A DNA stretch of 64,000 bases from Cupriavidus numazuensis (GTDB lineage: Bacteria > Pseudomonadota > Gammaproteobacteria > Burkholderiales > Burkholderiaceae), in assembly GCF_905397435.1 (NCBI RefSeq), contig NZ_CAJPVI010000027.1:58313-122312 (forward strand), in the 5' to 3' direction. Shown piece after piece: positions 1 through 10,520 of the stretch; the stretch's first letter is position 1, and each line of letters opens with the position of its first letter. The notes below the pieces were generated by a model that was not told where the DNA came from, ran no database searches, and saw nothing but the letters and a program-made list of their open reading frames with translations. The translations under genes were made by a program, and so were the position numbers.

Positions 1-267
1 GGGGTGGGTGATGCCTTCGAGCCGCGCCTTGGCGGCCGGGTCGGCAAAGACCAGCGCGCGCATGGCGTCGCGGTCCATGGCGCCGTCGGCGCGCAGGCAT
101 TGGGGGCCGAAGGCCTCGACCAGCGCGGGGATGGCCTGCCCGCCCGGGGCAGTGATCTCGTGGGCCAGCAGGTCAGTGTCGATGATGGCGGCGCCGCGCG
201 CGGCGAACATGTCGGCTACGCGCGTCTTGCCGCTGCCGATACCGCCAGTCAGTCCGATCTCCAGCAT
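1..267 (-). CDS. coaE: Dephospho-CoA kinase, N-terminal part (cut by window edge)
   Basis: Phosphorylates dephospho-CoA to coenzyme A, the last step of CoA synthesis, in the cytoplasm. Only the first 89 codons lie in the window. They begin MLEIGLTGGIGSGKT, so the P-loop sits at about residues 8-15, followed by the family's conserved IIDTDLLAHE segment. The ATG at 267 is placed directly before the conserved start. The gene lies just downstream of pilD on the same strand, as in many betaproteobacteria where coaE follows the pilBCD cluster, so it may be co-transcribed. The rest of the gene lies beyond base 1. Confidence 0.9.
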   Translation of the reverse strand, partial: MLEIGLTGGIGSGKTRVADMFAARGAAIIDTDLLAHEITAPGGQAIPALVEAFGPQCLRADGAMDRDAMRALVFADPAAKARLEGITHP

Positions 268-336
268 GTCAGGTTCCGTGGGTGCAATGCCCCAAACGAT
301 ACCAGCTTGGCGCGTCTCCGGTCCTCTGGCCGCCGC

Positions 337-1224
337 TTACGGCATGAATAGCAGTGGCAGCACACCCGGTCCGAAGAACAGCACCAGCACGCCGGCGCCC
401 GCAATGAACGGGCCGAACGGGAACGGCGTGTCGCGGCCCTGGCGGCGCAGCGCGATATTGGCGACGCCGAACACCACGCCAACCACCGACGAGAGCAGCA
501 CGAGCGACGGCAGCGCCTGCCAGCCGAACCAGGCACCCAGCGCGGCCATCAGCTTGAAATCGCCATAACCCATGCCTTCCTTGCCGCGCACGAGCTTGAA
601 CAGCCAGTAGGCGCTCCACAGCAGCAGGTAGCCGGCCACGGCGCCGATCACGGCGTCGGCGATCGGCACGAACAGTCCGGCCAGGTTCAGCAGCAGCCCC
701 AGCCACACCAGCGGCAGCGTGATCTGGTCGGGCAGCAGTTGCGTGTCGGCATCGATCATCGTCAGTGCCATCAGCGCCCACAGCAGCACCAGCGCGGCCA
801 CGCCCTGCCAGGTCGCGCCGAAGTGCCACGCCGCCAGCGCGCTGAGCACGCCGGTGGCCAGCTCCACCAGCGGATAGCGCACGCCGATCGGCGCCTTGCA
901 CGATGAGCAGCGGCCGCGCAGGAACAGGTAGCTGATGACCGGAATATTCTCCCAGGCCGCGATCGCATGGCCGCAGTGGGGGCAGGCCGAGCGCGGCACC
1001 ATCAGGTTGTAGCGGTCGGGGTAGGGCAGCGGGTCACTGCGCACTTCGGCGATGTAGTTGGCCTCGTCGTGCTCCATCATGCGCGGCAGCCGGTGGATCA
1101 CCACGTTCAGGAAGCTGCCGACCAGCAGGCCGAGCACGGCAGCAGCCGCCACCAGGAACGACGGCGGCAGTGCCGCCAGCGCCGGCAGCGCAAAGGCGCC
1201 GCCGGCGGGAAATGCCGGATTCAT
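337..1224 (-). CDS. pilD: Type IV prepilin peptidase / N-methyltransferase PilD
   Basis: Inner-membrane bifunctional enzyme that removes the leader peptide of type IV prepilins and methylates the new N-terminus. Two zinc-binding Cys pairs are visible (C81/C84 in CPHC and C106/C109 in CSSC). The two catalytic aspartates are in MIDADTQ (about D158-D160) and GYGDFK (D222). Several hydrophobic segments follow. Length, about 295 aa, is normal. The ATG at 1224 follows the pilC stop by three bases; an in-frame TTG at 1227 touches that stop, so pilC and pilD are translationally close-coupled. Last gene of the pilB-pilC-pilD run. Confidence 0.95.
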   Translation of the reverse strand: MNPAFPAGGAFALPALAALPPSFLVAAAAVLGLLVGSFLNVVIHRLPRMMEHDEANYIAEVRSDPLPYPDRYNLMVPRSACPHCGHAIAAWENIPVISYLFLRGRCSSCKAPIGVRYPLVELATGVLSALAAWHFGATWQGVAALVLLWALMALTMIDADTQLLPDQITLPLVWLGLLLNLAGLFVPIADAVIGAVAGYLLLWSAYWLFKLVRGKEGMGYGDFKLMAALGAWFGWQALPSLVLLSSVVGVVFGVANIALRRQGRDTPFPFGPFIAGAGVLVLFFGPGVLPLLFMP

Positions 1225-1227
1225 CAA

Positions 1228-2502
1228 TTACACCACCTGTCCCAGCTTGAAGATCGGCAGGTACATCGCCACCACCATGCCGCCGATGAGCACGCCCAGC
1301 ACCACGATGATGAGCGGCTCGATCAGGCTCGAAATGGCCGCCACGGCGTCATCGACCTCGCGCTCGTAGAACTCCGCGACCTTGAGCAGCATGTTGTCGA
1401 GCGCGCCCGATTCCTCGCCGATCTGGGTCATCTGCAGCACCATGTTGTCGAACACGTGCGTGGCCTGCATCGCGTTGGTCAGGCTGGTACCGATGCGCAC
1501 CGACTGTTCGATCTCGCGCGTGGCGTCGTAGTAGACCCAGTTGCCGGCCGCGCCGGCCACGGATTCCATCGATTCCACCAGCGGCGTACCGGCCGCGAAC
1601 ATGGTGGCGAGCGTACGCGTCCAGCGCGCGATCACGGCCTTGCGGAACAGGCTGCCGAAGATCGGCAACTTCAGCATCATGCGGTCCGTGGTGCGCTGGA
1701 CCTTCTCGGATTTCTTCAAGGCCCGTAAATAGAACGCGATCGCGCCCACCGGTATGCCGATGACGATGTACCAGTACGCGACGAAGAAGTCCGAGATCGC
1801 GATCACGACCAGTGTCGGCGCCGGCAGGTTGGCGCCGAAGCTCGAGAACACGCCCTTGAAGGCCGGGATCACGAACAGCATCAGGATCACCGTCACGGCA
1901 AAGGCCACGGTCAGCACCGCGATCGGATAGATCATCGCGGACTTGATCTGGCTCTTCAGCGCGATGGTCTTTTCCATATAGAGCGACAGGCGCTCCAGCA
2001 GGGCGTCGAGGATACCGCCCTGTTCGCCGGCGTCGATCAGGTTGCAGTACAGCGTGTCGAAGTAACGCGGATGACGGCGGAACGCCGCCGCCATGCTGCT
2101 GCCGGACTCGATATCGAAGCGGATGTCGGACAGCAGCTGCGTGAAGTTCGGATTGGCATGCCCGCGCGCGATGATGTCGATCGACTGCAGCAGCGGAATG
2201 CCCGCCTTCAGCATGGTCGAAAGCTGGCGCGTGAAATACGCGATGTCCTTCTCGGTGATCTTCTTGCCGCGCGCGGCCTTGCGCTTCTTGAGCTTGACCA
2301 CGGTGAGGCCCTGCTTGCGCAGCGCCGCCGTGACCTCGGCCTGGTTTTCGGCCCGCTGTTCCCCGGTGAACGTCTTGCCTTTGCGGTCCTTGCCTTCCCA
2401 CTCGAAGATGTACTGCGTGGGTGCTTTACGTCCTGCTCGTCCTGCCTTCGCGCGTGGCGGCACTGCCGCCCGTGCGCTCGCAGCTGGTGCGCGCGTTGCC
2501 AT
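1228..2502 (-). CDS. pilC: Type IV pilus inner-membrane platform protein PilC
   Basis: Polytopic platform protein that couples the PilB/PilT motors to pilin assembly or removal. The 424-aa protein has the N-terminal basic segment followed by two T2SSF (GspF) domains, roughly residues 90-220 and 300-420, each with the conserved 'FxRQLSTMLKAGIPLLQ' type opening and TM helices. Sits between pilB and pilD with 35 bp to pilB and essentially none to pilD. The N-terminal 25 residues are Ala/Arg rich and poorly conserved, so a slightly later start cannot be excluded. Confidence 0.95.
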   Translation of the reverse strand: MATRAPAASARAAVPPRAKAGRAGRKAPTQYIFEWEGKDRKGKTFTGEQRAENQAEVTAALRKQGLTVVKLKKRKAARGKKITEKDIAYFTRQLSTMLKAGIPLLQSIDIIARGHANPNFTQLLSDIRFDIESGSSMAAAFRRHPRYFDTLYCNLIDAGEQGGILDALLERLSLYMEKTIALKSQIKSAMIYPIAVLTVAFAVTVILMLFVIPAFKGVFSSFGANLPAPTLVVIAISDFFVAYWYIVIGIPVGAIAFYLRALKKSEKVQRTTDRMMLKLPIFGSLFRKAVIARWTRTLATMFAAGTPLVESMESVAGAAGNWVYYDATREIEQSVRIGTSLTNAMQATHVFDNMVLQMTQIGEESGALDNMLLKVAEFYEREVDDAVAAISSLIEPLIIVVLGVLIGGMVVAMYLPIFKLGQVV

Positions 2503-2537
2503 GATCGACCCCTGACATGAATGTTTTGTCTGTTGTT

Positions 2538-4277
<1,740 letters not shown>

Positions 4278-4502
4278 GGCAGGGACCAGGTAGTGCAATG
4301 CGCGCGGAGGCGCCGGTCGAGGCCATGGGCCCCGGATCGGCGCAGTTTGCCGCCGGGGTCACTTTTTGTAAAGGCGACAAATGGACGGTGTCGGCATTTG
4401 TGCGACACGTACGCAACCCTACTTGCGCGGGGAATGGGGGAAGGTAGTGGGACGGTGGCAGACGGGCGGGACGGCGCCGCCTCGAGCGGGCGACGCGGAA
4501 AA

Positions 4503-4529
4503 CAAAAAAGCCGCACATTGCTGTGCGGC
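4503..4529 (-). terminator. Rho-independent terminator after tRNA-Pro
   Basis: On the minus strand a 7-bp GC-rich stem (GCCGCAC/GTGCGGC, 4510-4529) with a 6-nt loop is followed by TTTTTTG. It lies about 35 nt beyond the tRNA 3' end and before pilB, so it probably ends the tRNA transcript. Confidence 0.8.
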
Positions 4530-4564
4530 TTCTTGCTGGCCCGATACTGCATGGCCATGAATTC

Positions 4565-4641
4565 TGGTCGGGGTGAGAGGATTCGAACCTCCGGCCTCTA
4601 CGTCCCGAACGTAGCGCTCTACCAGGCTAAGCTACACCCCG
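4565..4641 (-). tRNA. proK: tRNA-Pro (anticodon CGG)
   Basis: 77-nt cloverleaf on the minus strand. The acceptor stem is CGGGGTG/CACCCCG (4635-4641 with 4569-4575), the discriminator is A, and CCA is encoded. The anticodon stem CTACG/CGTAG encloses the loop TTCGGGA, giving anticodon CGG that reads CCG. The T-arm GTTCGAATC is intact. A terminator follows at 4503-4529. The symbol is by analogy with the E. coli CGG isoacceptor. Confidence 0.95.
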
Positions 4642-4733
4642 AATTCTGCTTTGTTGCCAACCGTTGTCGGTCAGCAGCAAAGAACGTAACTTTAACAGTG
4701 ATTCTCCCGGAAGGGAAGAGGCTGGCGGCAATT

Positions 4734-5720
4734 TCAGGATTGCCGCTGCAGCGAGAACTCGCACAGCGCGATCAGCGTGTCCTTCCAGTCGGACGCCGGG
4801 AACTGCTGCGCGGCCTTCTCGGCGGCCTCGGCTTCGCGGCGTGCCGCTTCGAATGTGACATCGAGCGCGCCGCTCGCATGGATGGCCGAGAACACCGCGT
4901 CGAAATGCTCGGTGCCGCCTTGCACGATCGCTTCGCGCGCCAGCACGCGCTGCTCCGGCGTGCCGTACTCGAGCAGGTGCAGCAGCGGCAGCGTCGGCTT
5001 GCCTTCGCGCAGGTCGTCGCCAGCGTTCTTGCCCATCTGCTCGGCACTCGCGGTGTAGTCGAGCATGTCGTCGATGAGCTGGAACGCGGTGCCGATGCGG
5101 CGGCCGTACTCGGCTGCGGCTTCTTCCATGGCGGCATCCGCGCCGGCCAGCACGGCGCCGAGCTGGGCCGAGGCCTCGAACAGCTTGGCCGTCTTGTAGC
5201 GGATCACCTGCAGGTAGCGTTCGATGGTGACATCGGGGTCGTGCATGTTCAGCAGCTGCAGCACTTCGCCCTCGGCGATCACGTTGGTCGCGTTCGACAG
5301 GATCTCCATGATGCGCATGCTGCCTGCATCGACCATCATCTGGAACGCACGTGAATAGAGGAAGTCGCCGACCAGCACGCTGGCGGCATTGCCGAACACC
5401 GCGTTGGCGGTCTCGCGGCCGCGGCGCAGTTCGGATTCGTCGACCACGTCGTCATGCAGCAGCGTGGCGGTGTGGATGAACTCGACGACGGCCGCCAGCT
5501 CATGGTGGCGGTTGCCGTCGTAGCCGAACGCGCGTGCCGACATCAGCAGAATCACCGGGCGCAGGCGCTTGCCGCCGGCACTGATGATGTATTCGCCGAT
5601 CTGTTCGATCAGGGGGACTTCGGAAGACAGCCGTTGACGGATGACCGCATCGACCGCGCGCATGTCTGCAGCGACCGGGGCAAGCAAGGCAGTGGCGGAA
5701 GGCTGGGTCAAGATGATCAC
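4734..5720 (-). CDS. ispB: Octaprenyl diphosphate synthase (polyprenyl synthase)
   Basis: Extends farnesyl diphosphate with isopentenyl units to make the ubiquinone side chain. Both Asp-rich motifs of trans-prenyltransferases are present: DDVVD at 90-94 and DDMLD at 217-221, with GGKRLRP at 49-55. 328 aa, normal length. The start given is a GTG; a TTG at 5711 or the ATG at 5663 are alternatives, but conserved sequence (ATALLAPVAADM) precedes the ATG. A TATAAT box occurs on the minus strand at 5745-5740, about 20 nt upstream of the GTG. Divergent from rplU, the usual arrangement in proteobacteria. Confidence 0.93.
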   Translation of the reverse strand: MIILTQPSATALLAPVAADMRAVDAVIRQRLSSEVPLIEQIGEYIISAGGKRLRPVILLMSARAFGYDGNRHHELAAVVEFIHTATLLHDDVVDESELRRGRETANAVFGNAASVLVGDFLYSRAFQMMVDAGSMRIMEILSNATNVIAEGEVLQLLNMHDPDVTIERYLQVIRYKTAKLFEASAQLGAVLAGADAAMEEAAAEYGRRIGTAFQLIDDMLDYTASAEQMGKNAGDDLREGKPTLPLLHLLEYGTPEQRVLAREAIVQGGTEHFDAVFSAIHASGALDVTFEAARREAEAAEKAAQQFPASDWKDTLIALCEFSLQRQS

Positions 5721-5823
5721 CGTTACGCAAAACCGGACGATTATATGCGATGCGAACGTGGTTCACGCCAATGCCTGTCCCCGTTCGGGGGATGCGGGGC
5801 GATCGGCGGACTATAATCCGGGC

Positions 5824-5919
5824 ATGAACAAGCCCATGTCCCGCCGCAATGTCCGCCGCACGGCCTGGTGGGTGGCGTTTGCCGCACTGGCGGGCTTTCT
5901 GCTGGCCGATCTGACCTGA
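5824..5919 (+). CDS. Possible small single-pass membrane protein (31 aa)
   Basis: ATG at 5824 opens a 31-codon frame with a basic N-terminus (MNKPMSRRNVRRTAWW) and one hydrophobic segment (VAFAALAGFLLADL). Positive charge followed by one helix fits an N-in small membrane protein. No strong ribosome-binding site is visible. It lies upstream of the rplU promoter. Not a recognised family; it could be chance. Confidence 0.3.
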   Translation: MNKPMSRRNVRRTAWWVAFAALAGFLLADLT

Positions 5920-5977
5920 GCCTCGCTTGCGCAGAAGTGCGCAAGGCGTGGCCGGACAGGCTATGTGCCTGTTTTCT

Positions 5978-6006
5978 TTGCGTTTTTCCGCAGCCTCGTT
6001 TACAAT
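5978..6006 (+). promoter_or_regulatory. Sigma-70 type promoter for rplU-rpmA
   Basis: TTGCGT (5978-5983), 17-bp spacer, TACAAT (6001-6006). It lies about 130 bp upstream of the rplU ATG, leaving a long leader. Ribosomal-protein leaders are often regulatory, but no recognised L21 leader motif could be identified by eye. Confidence 0.65.
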
Positions 6007-6136
6007 ACGCGGTTTCCTCCGGTTGCTTTGCCTGTTTTGCGGCTGCTGACCGGCGGGAGATAACCGGGCCTCACCAGGCGCGCAAGCGTTGCGGTGCAGG
6101 TCATCGGCGTTTTATTCACATCCGAGAGGTTCGACA

Positions 6137-6448
6137 ATGTACGCGGTCGTAAAAACCGGCGGCAAGCAATACAAGGTTGCTGCTGGCGAAAAACTTAAAG
6201 TAGAACAGATACCGGCAGACATTGGCGCAGAAATCACGCTCGACCAGGTGCTCGCAGTGGGCGCCGGCGACCAAATCAAGTTTGGTACGCCGCTGGTGAG
6301 CGGGGCTTCCGTCAAAGCTACCGTTATCTCCCAAGGTCGTCACGACAAGGTGAAGATCTTCAAGATGCGCCGTCGCAAGCACTACCAGAAGCGTCAGGGC
6401 CATCGTCAGAATTACACCGAGCTGCGCATCGAAGCGATCAACGCCTGA
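6137..6448 (+). CDS. rplU: 50S ribosomal protein L21
   Basis: Large-subunit ribosomal protein binding 23S rRNA near domain III. 103 aa, starting MYAVVKTGGKQYKV, with the conserved C-terminal signature KMRRRKHYQKRQGHRQ. The ATG at 6137 follows a GAGAGG Shine-Dalgarno-like stretch. First gene of the rplU-rpmA pair, 39 bp before rpmA. Confidence 0.98.
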   Translation: MYAVVKTGGKQYKVAAGEKLKVEQIPADIGAEITLDQVLAVGAGDQIKFGTPLVSGASVKATVISQGRHDKVKIFKMRRRKHYQKRQGHRQNYTELRIEAINA

Positions 6449-6487
6449 TCATTCGAACGTAACCCGGTAAAGCGACAGGAGTAAGAC

Positions 6488-6748
6488 ATGGCACAGAAAA
6501 AAGGCGGCGGTTCCACGCGGAACGGCCGTGATTCCGAATCGAAGCGTCTGGGCGTGAAGGTGTTTGGTGGCCAGGCCATCAACGCCGGCGGCATCATCAT
6601 CCGCCAACGCGGCACCCGCGTGCACGCTGGTGACAACGTGGGCGTGGGCAAGGACCACACCCTGTTTGCACTGGTCGACGGCCACGTGCAATTCGCCGTC
6701 AAGGGCCCTGCCAAGAAGCAGCACGTCAGCGTCGTTCCGGCGGCCTGA
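6488..6748 (+). CDS. rpmA: 50S ribosomal protein L27
   Basis: Large-subunit protein at the peptidyl-transferase centre. 86 aa, starting MAQKKGGGSTRNGRDSESKR with the conserved GVKVFGGQ segment. Preceded by AGGAGTAAGAC as ribosome-binding site. Ends before a clear terminator at 6771, so rplU-rpmA is a two-gene unit. Confidence 0.98.
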   Translation: MAQKKGGGSTRNGRDSESKRLGVKVFGGQAINAGGIIIRQRGTRVHAGDNVGVGKDHTLFALVDGHVQFAVKGPAKKQHVSVVPAA

Positions 6749-6770
6749 TAACAGCCTTTGCAGCACGAAG

Positions 6771-6799
6771 GCCCCGCAACGCTTGCGGGGCTTTTTTGT
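6771..6799 (+). terminator. Rho-independent terminator after rpmA
   Basis: Nine-bp stem GCCCCGCAA/TTGCGGGGC with a 3-nt loop (6771-6791) followed by TTTTTTG. It separates rplU-rpmA from obgE. Confidence 0.9.
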
Positions 6800-6872
6800 T
6801 TCTGGCGACAATATAAGAATAATCAATGCCGGTCACCTGCCCGGTCCCCCGGCTCCATCACGGAAACCCATC

Positions 6873-7970
6873 ATGAAGTTCATCGACGAAGCCCGAATCG
6901 AAGCCATCGCCGGCAACGGCGGCAATGGCAGCGCCTCGTTCCGGCGCGAGAAGTTTGTGCCCTTCGGTGGCCCGGATGGCGGCGACGGCGGCCGGGGCGG
7001 CAGCGTGTTCGCCGTGGCGGACCGCAACATCAATACGCTGATCGACTTCCGCTACGCGAAGAAGCACGTGGCCCGCAACGGCGAGAACGGCCGTGGCTCC
7101 GACTGCTATGGCGCGGCCGGCGAGGACGTCACGCTGCGCATGCCGGTTGGTACGCTGATCGCCGACATGGATACCGGCGAGCTGATCGCCGACCTGACCG
7201 AGCATGGCCAGAAGGTCTGCCTGGCCGAGGGCGGCATGGGCGGCTGGGGCAACCTGCATTTCAAGTCCAGTACCAACCGTGCGCCGCGCCAGCAGGTCGA
7301 CGGCAAGCCGGGCGAGCGCCGCATGCTGAAGCTCGAGCTCAAGGTGCTGGCCGACGTCGGTCTGCTGGGCATGCCCAACGCGGGCAAGTCGACGTTTATC
7401 TCGCACATCTCGAATGCGCGCCCGAAGGTGGCGGACTATCCGTTCACCACGCTGCACCCGAACCTCGGCGTGGTGCGCGTCGACCACGAACAGTCGTTCG
7501 TGGTGGCGGACATTCCGGGCCTGATCGAAGGCGCGGCCGAAGGGGCGGGCCTCGGTCACCAGTTCCTGCGCCATCTGCAGCGTACGGGCCTGCTGCTGCA
7601 TATCGTCGACCTGGCGCCGTTCGATGAGGCGGTGGACCCGGTGGCGGAAGCCAAGGCCATCGTCAACGAGCTCAAGAAGTACGACGAGACGCTCTACGAC
7701 AAGCCGCGCTGGCTCGTGCTGAACAAGCTCGACGTAGTGCCCGAGGAAGAGCGCGCCACGCGCGTGAAGGACTTCATCAAGCGCTACAAGTGGAAGGGTC
7801 CGGTGTTCCAGATCTCCGCGCTGACCGGCGACGGCTGCCGCGAACTGATCTACGCGATCAAGGACCACCTGGCCGCGCTCAAGGCCGAAGAGGCCGCCGC
7901 GCTGGCCGAGCCCGATATCCGGCTCGACGAGCGCCTGCACAACGTCGACCACGACGGTCACGAGCAGTAA
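6873..7970 (+). CDS. obgE: Obg family GTPase (CgtA)
   Basis: Ribosome-assembly GTPase that binds the 50S subunit. The N-terminal Obg fold is Gly-rich (residues 1-158; GNGGNGSASFRREKF, GGDGGRGG). The GTPase domain has G1 GMPNAGKST (166-174), G3 DIPGL (213-217) and G4 NKLD (284-287). 365 aa with an acidic/His tail (HNVDHDGHEQ). I chose the ATG at 6873 (MKFIDEARIEAIAG) because it matches the family start exactly. Follows rpmA, the common proteobacterial order, but behind a terminator. Confidence 0.97.
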   Translation: MKFIDEARIEAIAGNGGNGSASFRREKFVPFGGPDGGDGGRGGSVFAVADRNINTLIDFRYAKKHVARNGENGRGSDCYGAAGEDVTLRMPVGTLIADMDTGELIADLTEHGQKVCLAEGGMGGWGNLHFKSSTNRAPRQQVDGKPGERRMLKLELKVLADVGLLGMPNAGKSTFISHISNARPKVADYPFTTLHPNLGVVRVDHEQSFVVADIPGLIEGAAEGAGLGHQFLRHLQRTGLLLHIVDLAPFDEAVDPVAEAKAIVNELKKYDETLYDKPRWLVLNKLDVVPEEERATRVKDFIKRYKWKGPVFQISALTGDGCRELIYAIKDHLAALKAEEAAALAEPDIRLDERLHNVDHDGHEQ

Positions 7971-8053
7971 GCCAGCTTTTCGCCCTCGCCCATGCGGGGC
8001 GAGGGATCACCATTGGGGATGCCAGAAACGCCCCGGAGACAGGATTTCTCGCC

Positions 8054-9172
8054 ATGCAATCGGTCATTGCCCAGGCAAAACGTATCGTCGTAAAGGTTGG
8101 CTCCAGCCTGGTCACCAACGACGGCAAGGGATTGGACTACGACGCCATCGCGCGCTGGGCGGCGCAGATCGCCAAGCTGCGTTCGATCGGCAAGGAAGTG
8201 GTGCTGGTCAGCTCCGGCGCTATTGCCGAGGGCATGCAGCGCCTGGGCTGGGTACGCCGGCCCCGTGAAATCCACGAACTGCAGGCCGCCGCCGCCGTCG
8301 GCCAGATGGGCCTGGCGCAGGTCTATGAAAGCCAGTTCGGCCGCTACGGCATCCGCACCGCGCAGGTGCTGCTGACCCACGCCGACCTGGCCGACCGCGA
8401 ACGCTACCTGAACGCACGTTCCACGCTGCTCACGCTGCTGTCGCTCGGCGTCGTGCCGATCATCAATGAGAACGACACCGTGGTCACCGACGAAATCAAG
8501 TTCGGCGACAACGATACGCTTGGCGCGCTGGTCACCAACCTGATCGAAGGCGATGCGCTGGTCATCCTGACCGACCAGCGCGGGCTCTACACCGCCGACC
8601 CGCGCAAAGATCCGAATGCCGAGTTCGTCGACGAGGCACTGGCCGGCACGCCCGAGCTGGAACAGATGGCGGGGGGCGCCGGGACATCGATCGGCCGCGG
8701 CGGCATGCTGACCAAGATCCTGGCGGCCAAGCGTGCGGCCAAATCCGGCGCGCACACGACCATCGCCTCGGGCCGCGAGGCCAACGTGCTCGAGCGCCTG
8801 GCAGCCGGCGAAGCCATCGGCACGCAGCTCCTGGCGCCGACCGGCCGCCTGACCGCGCGCAAACAGTGGATGGCAGATCACTTGCAGCTGCGCGGCCGCG
8901 TGGTCATCGACGCCGGCGCCGTGGAAAAGCTGACCAGCGGCGGCAAGTCGCTGCTGCCGATCGGCGTGGTCGAAGTGCAGGGCGAGTTCGCGCGCGGCGA
9001 GGTGATTGCCTGTGTCGGCGCGGACGGGCGCGAAGTGGCGCGCGGCATCACCAACTATTCGAGCGCCGAGGCGCGGCTGATCGCGCGCAAGCCGTCGTCG
9101 GAGATCGAGTCGGTGCTCGGCCACCTGAACGAGCCCGAGCTGATCCACCGGGACAATCTCGTGCTGGTCTGA
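8054..9172 (+). CDS. proB: Glutamate 5-kinase
   Basis: Phosphorylates L-glutamate to gamma-glutamyl phosphate, the first and feedback-controlled step of proline synthesis. Amino-acid kinase domain (about 8-250) with VVKVGSSLVTNDG near the N-terminus, VSSGAIAEGM and NENDTV; C-terminal PUA domain at about 280-365. 372 aa, ATG at 8054 (MQSVIAQAKRIVVK). Downstream of obgE by 83 bp. A terminator follows at 9195. Confidence 0.97.
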   Translation: MQSVIAQAKRIVVKVGSSLVTNDGKGLDYDAIARWAAQIAKLRSIGKEVVLVSSGAIAEGMQRLGWVRRPREIHELQAAAAVGQMGLAQVYESQFGRYGIRTAQVLLTHADLADRERYLNARSTLLTLLSLGVVPIINENDTVVTDEIKFGDNDTLGALVTNLIEGDALVILTDQRGLYTADPRKDPNAEFVDEALAGTPELEQMAGGAGTSIGRGGMLTKILAAKRAAKSGAHTTIASGREANVLERLAAGEAIGTQLLAPTGRLTARKQWMADHLQLRGRVVIDAGAVEKLTSGGKSLLPIGVVEVQGEFARGEVIACVGADGREVARGITNYSSAEARLIARKPSSEIESVLGHLNEPELIHRDNLVLV

Positions 9173-9194
9173 GCCGGCGTCACGACACAAAAGA

Positions 9195-9224
9195 AAAGGG
9201 CGATGCCGTGGCATCGCCCTTTTT
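9195..9224. terminator. Bidirectional terminator between proB and the CNP1-like gene
   Basis: Stem AAAAGGGCGATGCC / GGCATCGCCCTTTT (14 bp including A/T ends) with a 2-nt loop. It has A's on one side and T's on the other, so it can stop both proB (plus) and the convergent minus-strand gene. Confidence 0.85.
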
Positions 9225-9243
9225 GCATTCAGCCTGCTGGCAT

Positions 9244-9825
9244 TCAGCGCCGGTGCGGCGCGCTGTCCTTCAGGTCGCGGACCATTTTCTCCGGCGTACC
9301 GGCCACGGTGCGGCCTTCGCAGAAGAAATCACTCGCCAGCGTCGCCGCATAGGCGTTACGCGCCGAAGTCTGCATGCGAATCCAGCTGTCGCGGGACTCG
9401 CCACGGTTGACTTCCCATTCCTTGGCGCCTGCCGGAAGCGTCGCGTAGATGCGGCGTTCGAACGCGTCGCAGCGCAGGCCTTCGTAATTCACGTTGCGCG
9501 CGCCGGTCGAGCTGCTGATCACCACCGTGAAGCGCACCACCTTGTCGTTGCCGACCGACACCGACTTGCTGTCCACCTCGAACGTGAGGTTGCCGGTGCC
9601 GTTGACCGAGAACGGAATCAGGTTGGCGTCCTGCGGCAATGCCGGCAGGATGGCCTCTTCCTCCTTGAAGGTCTTGGGCTCGAACGGATTGATCCACTGG
9701 GATTCTTCTTCGGGCATTTGCTTGCCGGTGGTCTTGCAACCTGCCAGTGCCAGGCAGGCGGCGGCAAGCAACAGGCCGGCAGCGGTCAGGCCGCCGCGGC
9801 GGCCCAGGCCGGTAACACGATTCAT
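9244..9825 (-). CDS. CNP1-like family lipoprotein
   Basis: 193-aa protein with a basic start, a hydrophobic stretch and the lipobox LALAGC, so probably an envelope lipoprotein. The mature part, with SVNGTGNLTFEVDSKSVSVGND and SASDFFCEG-like patterns, fits the CNP1-like (PF08750) family of betaproteobacteria, whose function is not established. Its ATG shares one base with the rppH stop (TGATG), so the two are translationally coupled. The pairing of rppH with this family is usual in the order. Confidence 0.8.
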   Translation of the reverse strand: MNRVTGLGRRGGLTAAGLLLAAACLALAGCKTTGKQMPEEESQWINPFEPKTFKEEEAILPALPQDANLIPFSVNGTGNLTFEVDSKSVSVGNDKVVRFTVVISSSTGARNVNYEGLRCDAFERRIYATLPAGAKEWEVNRGESRDSWIRMQTSARNAYAATLASDFFCEGRTVAGTPEKMVRDLKDSAPHRR

Positions 9826-10520
9826 CAGGACTCCGTCGGGTTGGGGGCCGGCGTAGCCGGCAAAACTGCATCGCTTTCCACTGCCTGCACCGCTTCCGCT
9901 GCCGGTGCAACAGGCGCAACCTGCGTGACGGGCTGCAGCGGCCGGCGCTGCGCCAGCGTGGGCGGCTGGCCGGGCTGCTGCGCATACCGCTGCCCGCTGC
10001 CATGGCGGCCGTGATGCACGCCGTACGGGCTCAGCGGCACGCGCGGATTGCGGTTCAGGAAGCGCGACAGCTCGGTCAGTGCAAGCTGGTACACGTCGCG
10101 CTTGAACTCGATGACTGCCTCCAGCGGCACCCAGTAGTCGCTCCACCGCCAGGCATCGAACTCGGGATGCTCCGTGGCGCGCAGGTGTACGTCACAGTCC
10201 CTGCCTGCCATGCGCAGCAGGAACCAGATCTGCTTCTGGCCCCTGTAATGGCCGCGGATCTCGCGGCGGATGAACTTGTCCGGCACCTCATAGCGCAACC
10301 AGTCGCGCGTGCGACCGACGATCCTGACGTGCTCCGGTAGCAGGCCGATCTCCTCATGCAGTTCGCGGTACATGGCCTGTTCCGGCGTTTCGCCGTACTT
10401 GATGCCGCCTTGCGGAAACTGCCAGGAATGCTCGCCGATTCGCTTGCCCCAGAAAACCTCGTTTCGTGCGTTGATGAGGATGATGCCGACGTTCGGGCGA
10501 AAGCCTTCACGATCGAGCAT
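9825..10520 (-). CDS. rppH: RNA pyrophosphohydrolase (Nudix) RppH/NudH
   Basis: Removes pyrophosphate from 5'-triphosphorylated mRNA, starting decay. N-terminal Nudix domain with a full Nudix box (GGIKYGETPEQA...RELHEEIGL, about residues 38-60) and the QFPQGG/WRWSDYW segments of RppH. The 231-aa length exceeds the E. coli protein (176 aa) because of a Pro/Gln/Ala-rich, probably disordered C-terminal tail from about residue 165, common in this bacterial group. Overlaps the following lipoprotein gene by one base. Divergent from proS across about 195 bp. Confidence 0.93.
   Translation of the reverse strand: MLDREGFRPNVGIILINARNEVFWGKRIGEHSWQFPQGGIKYGETPEQAMYRELHEEIGLLPEHVRIVGRTRDWLRYEVPDKFIRREIRGHYRGQKQIWFLLRMAGRDCDVHLRATEHPEFDAWRWSDYWVPLEAVIEFKRDVYQLALTELSRFLNRNPRVPLSPYGVHHGRHGSGQRYAQQPGQPPTLAQRRPLQPVTQVAPVAPAAEAVQAVESDAVLPATPAPNPTES

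Larger units (their letters stand above)
5721..6136. other. Divergent ispB/rplU intergenic region
   Basis: 416 bp between ispB (minus) and rplU (plus). It holds a likely ispB -10 box (5740-5745, minus strand), a possible 31-codon reading frame (5824-5919) and the rplU promoter (5978-6006). No other feature is evident. Confidence 0.6.
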
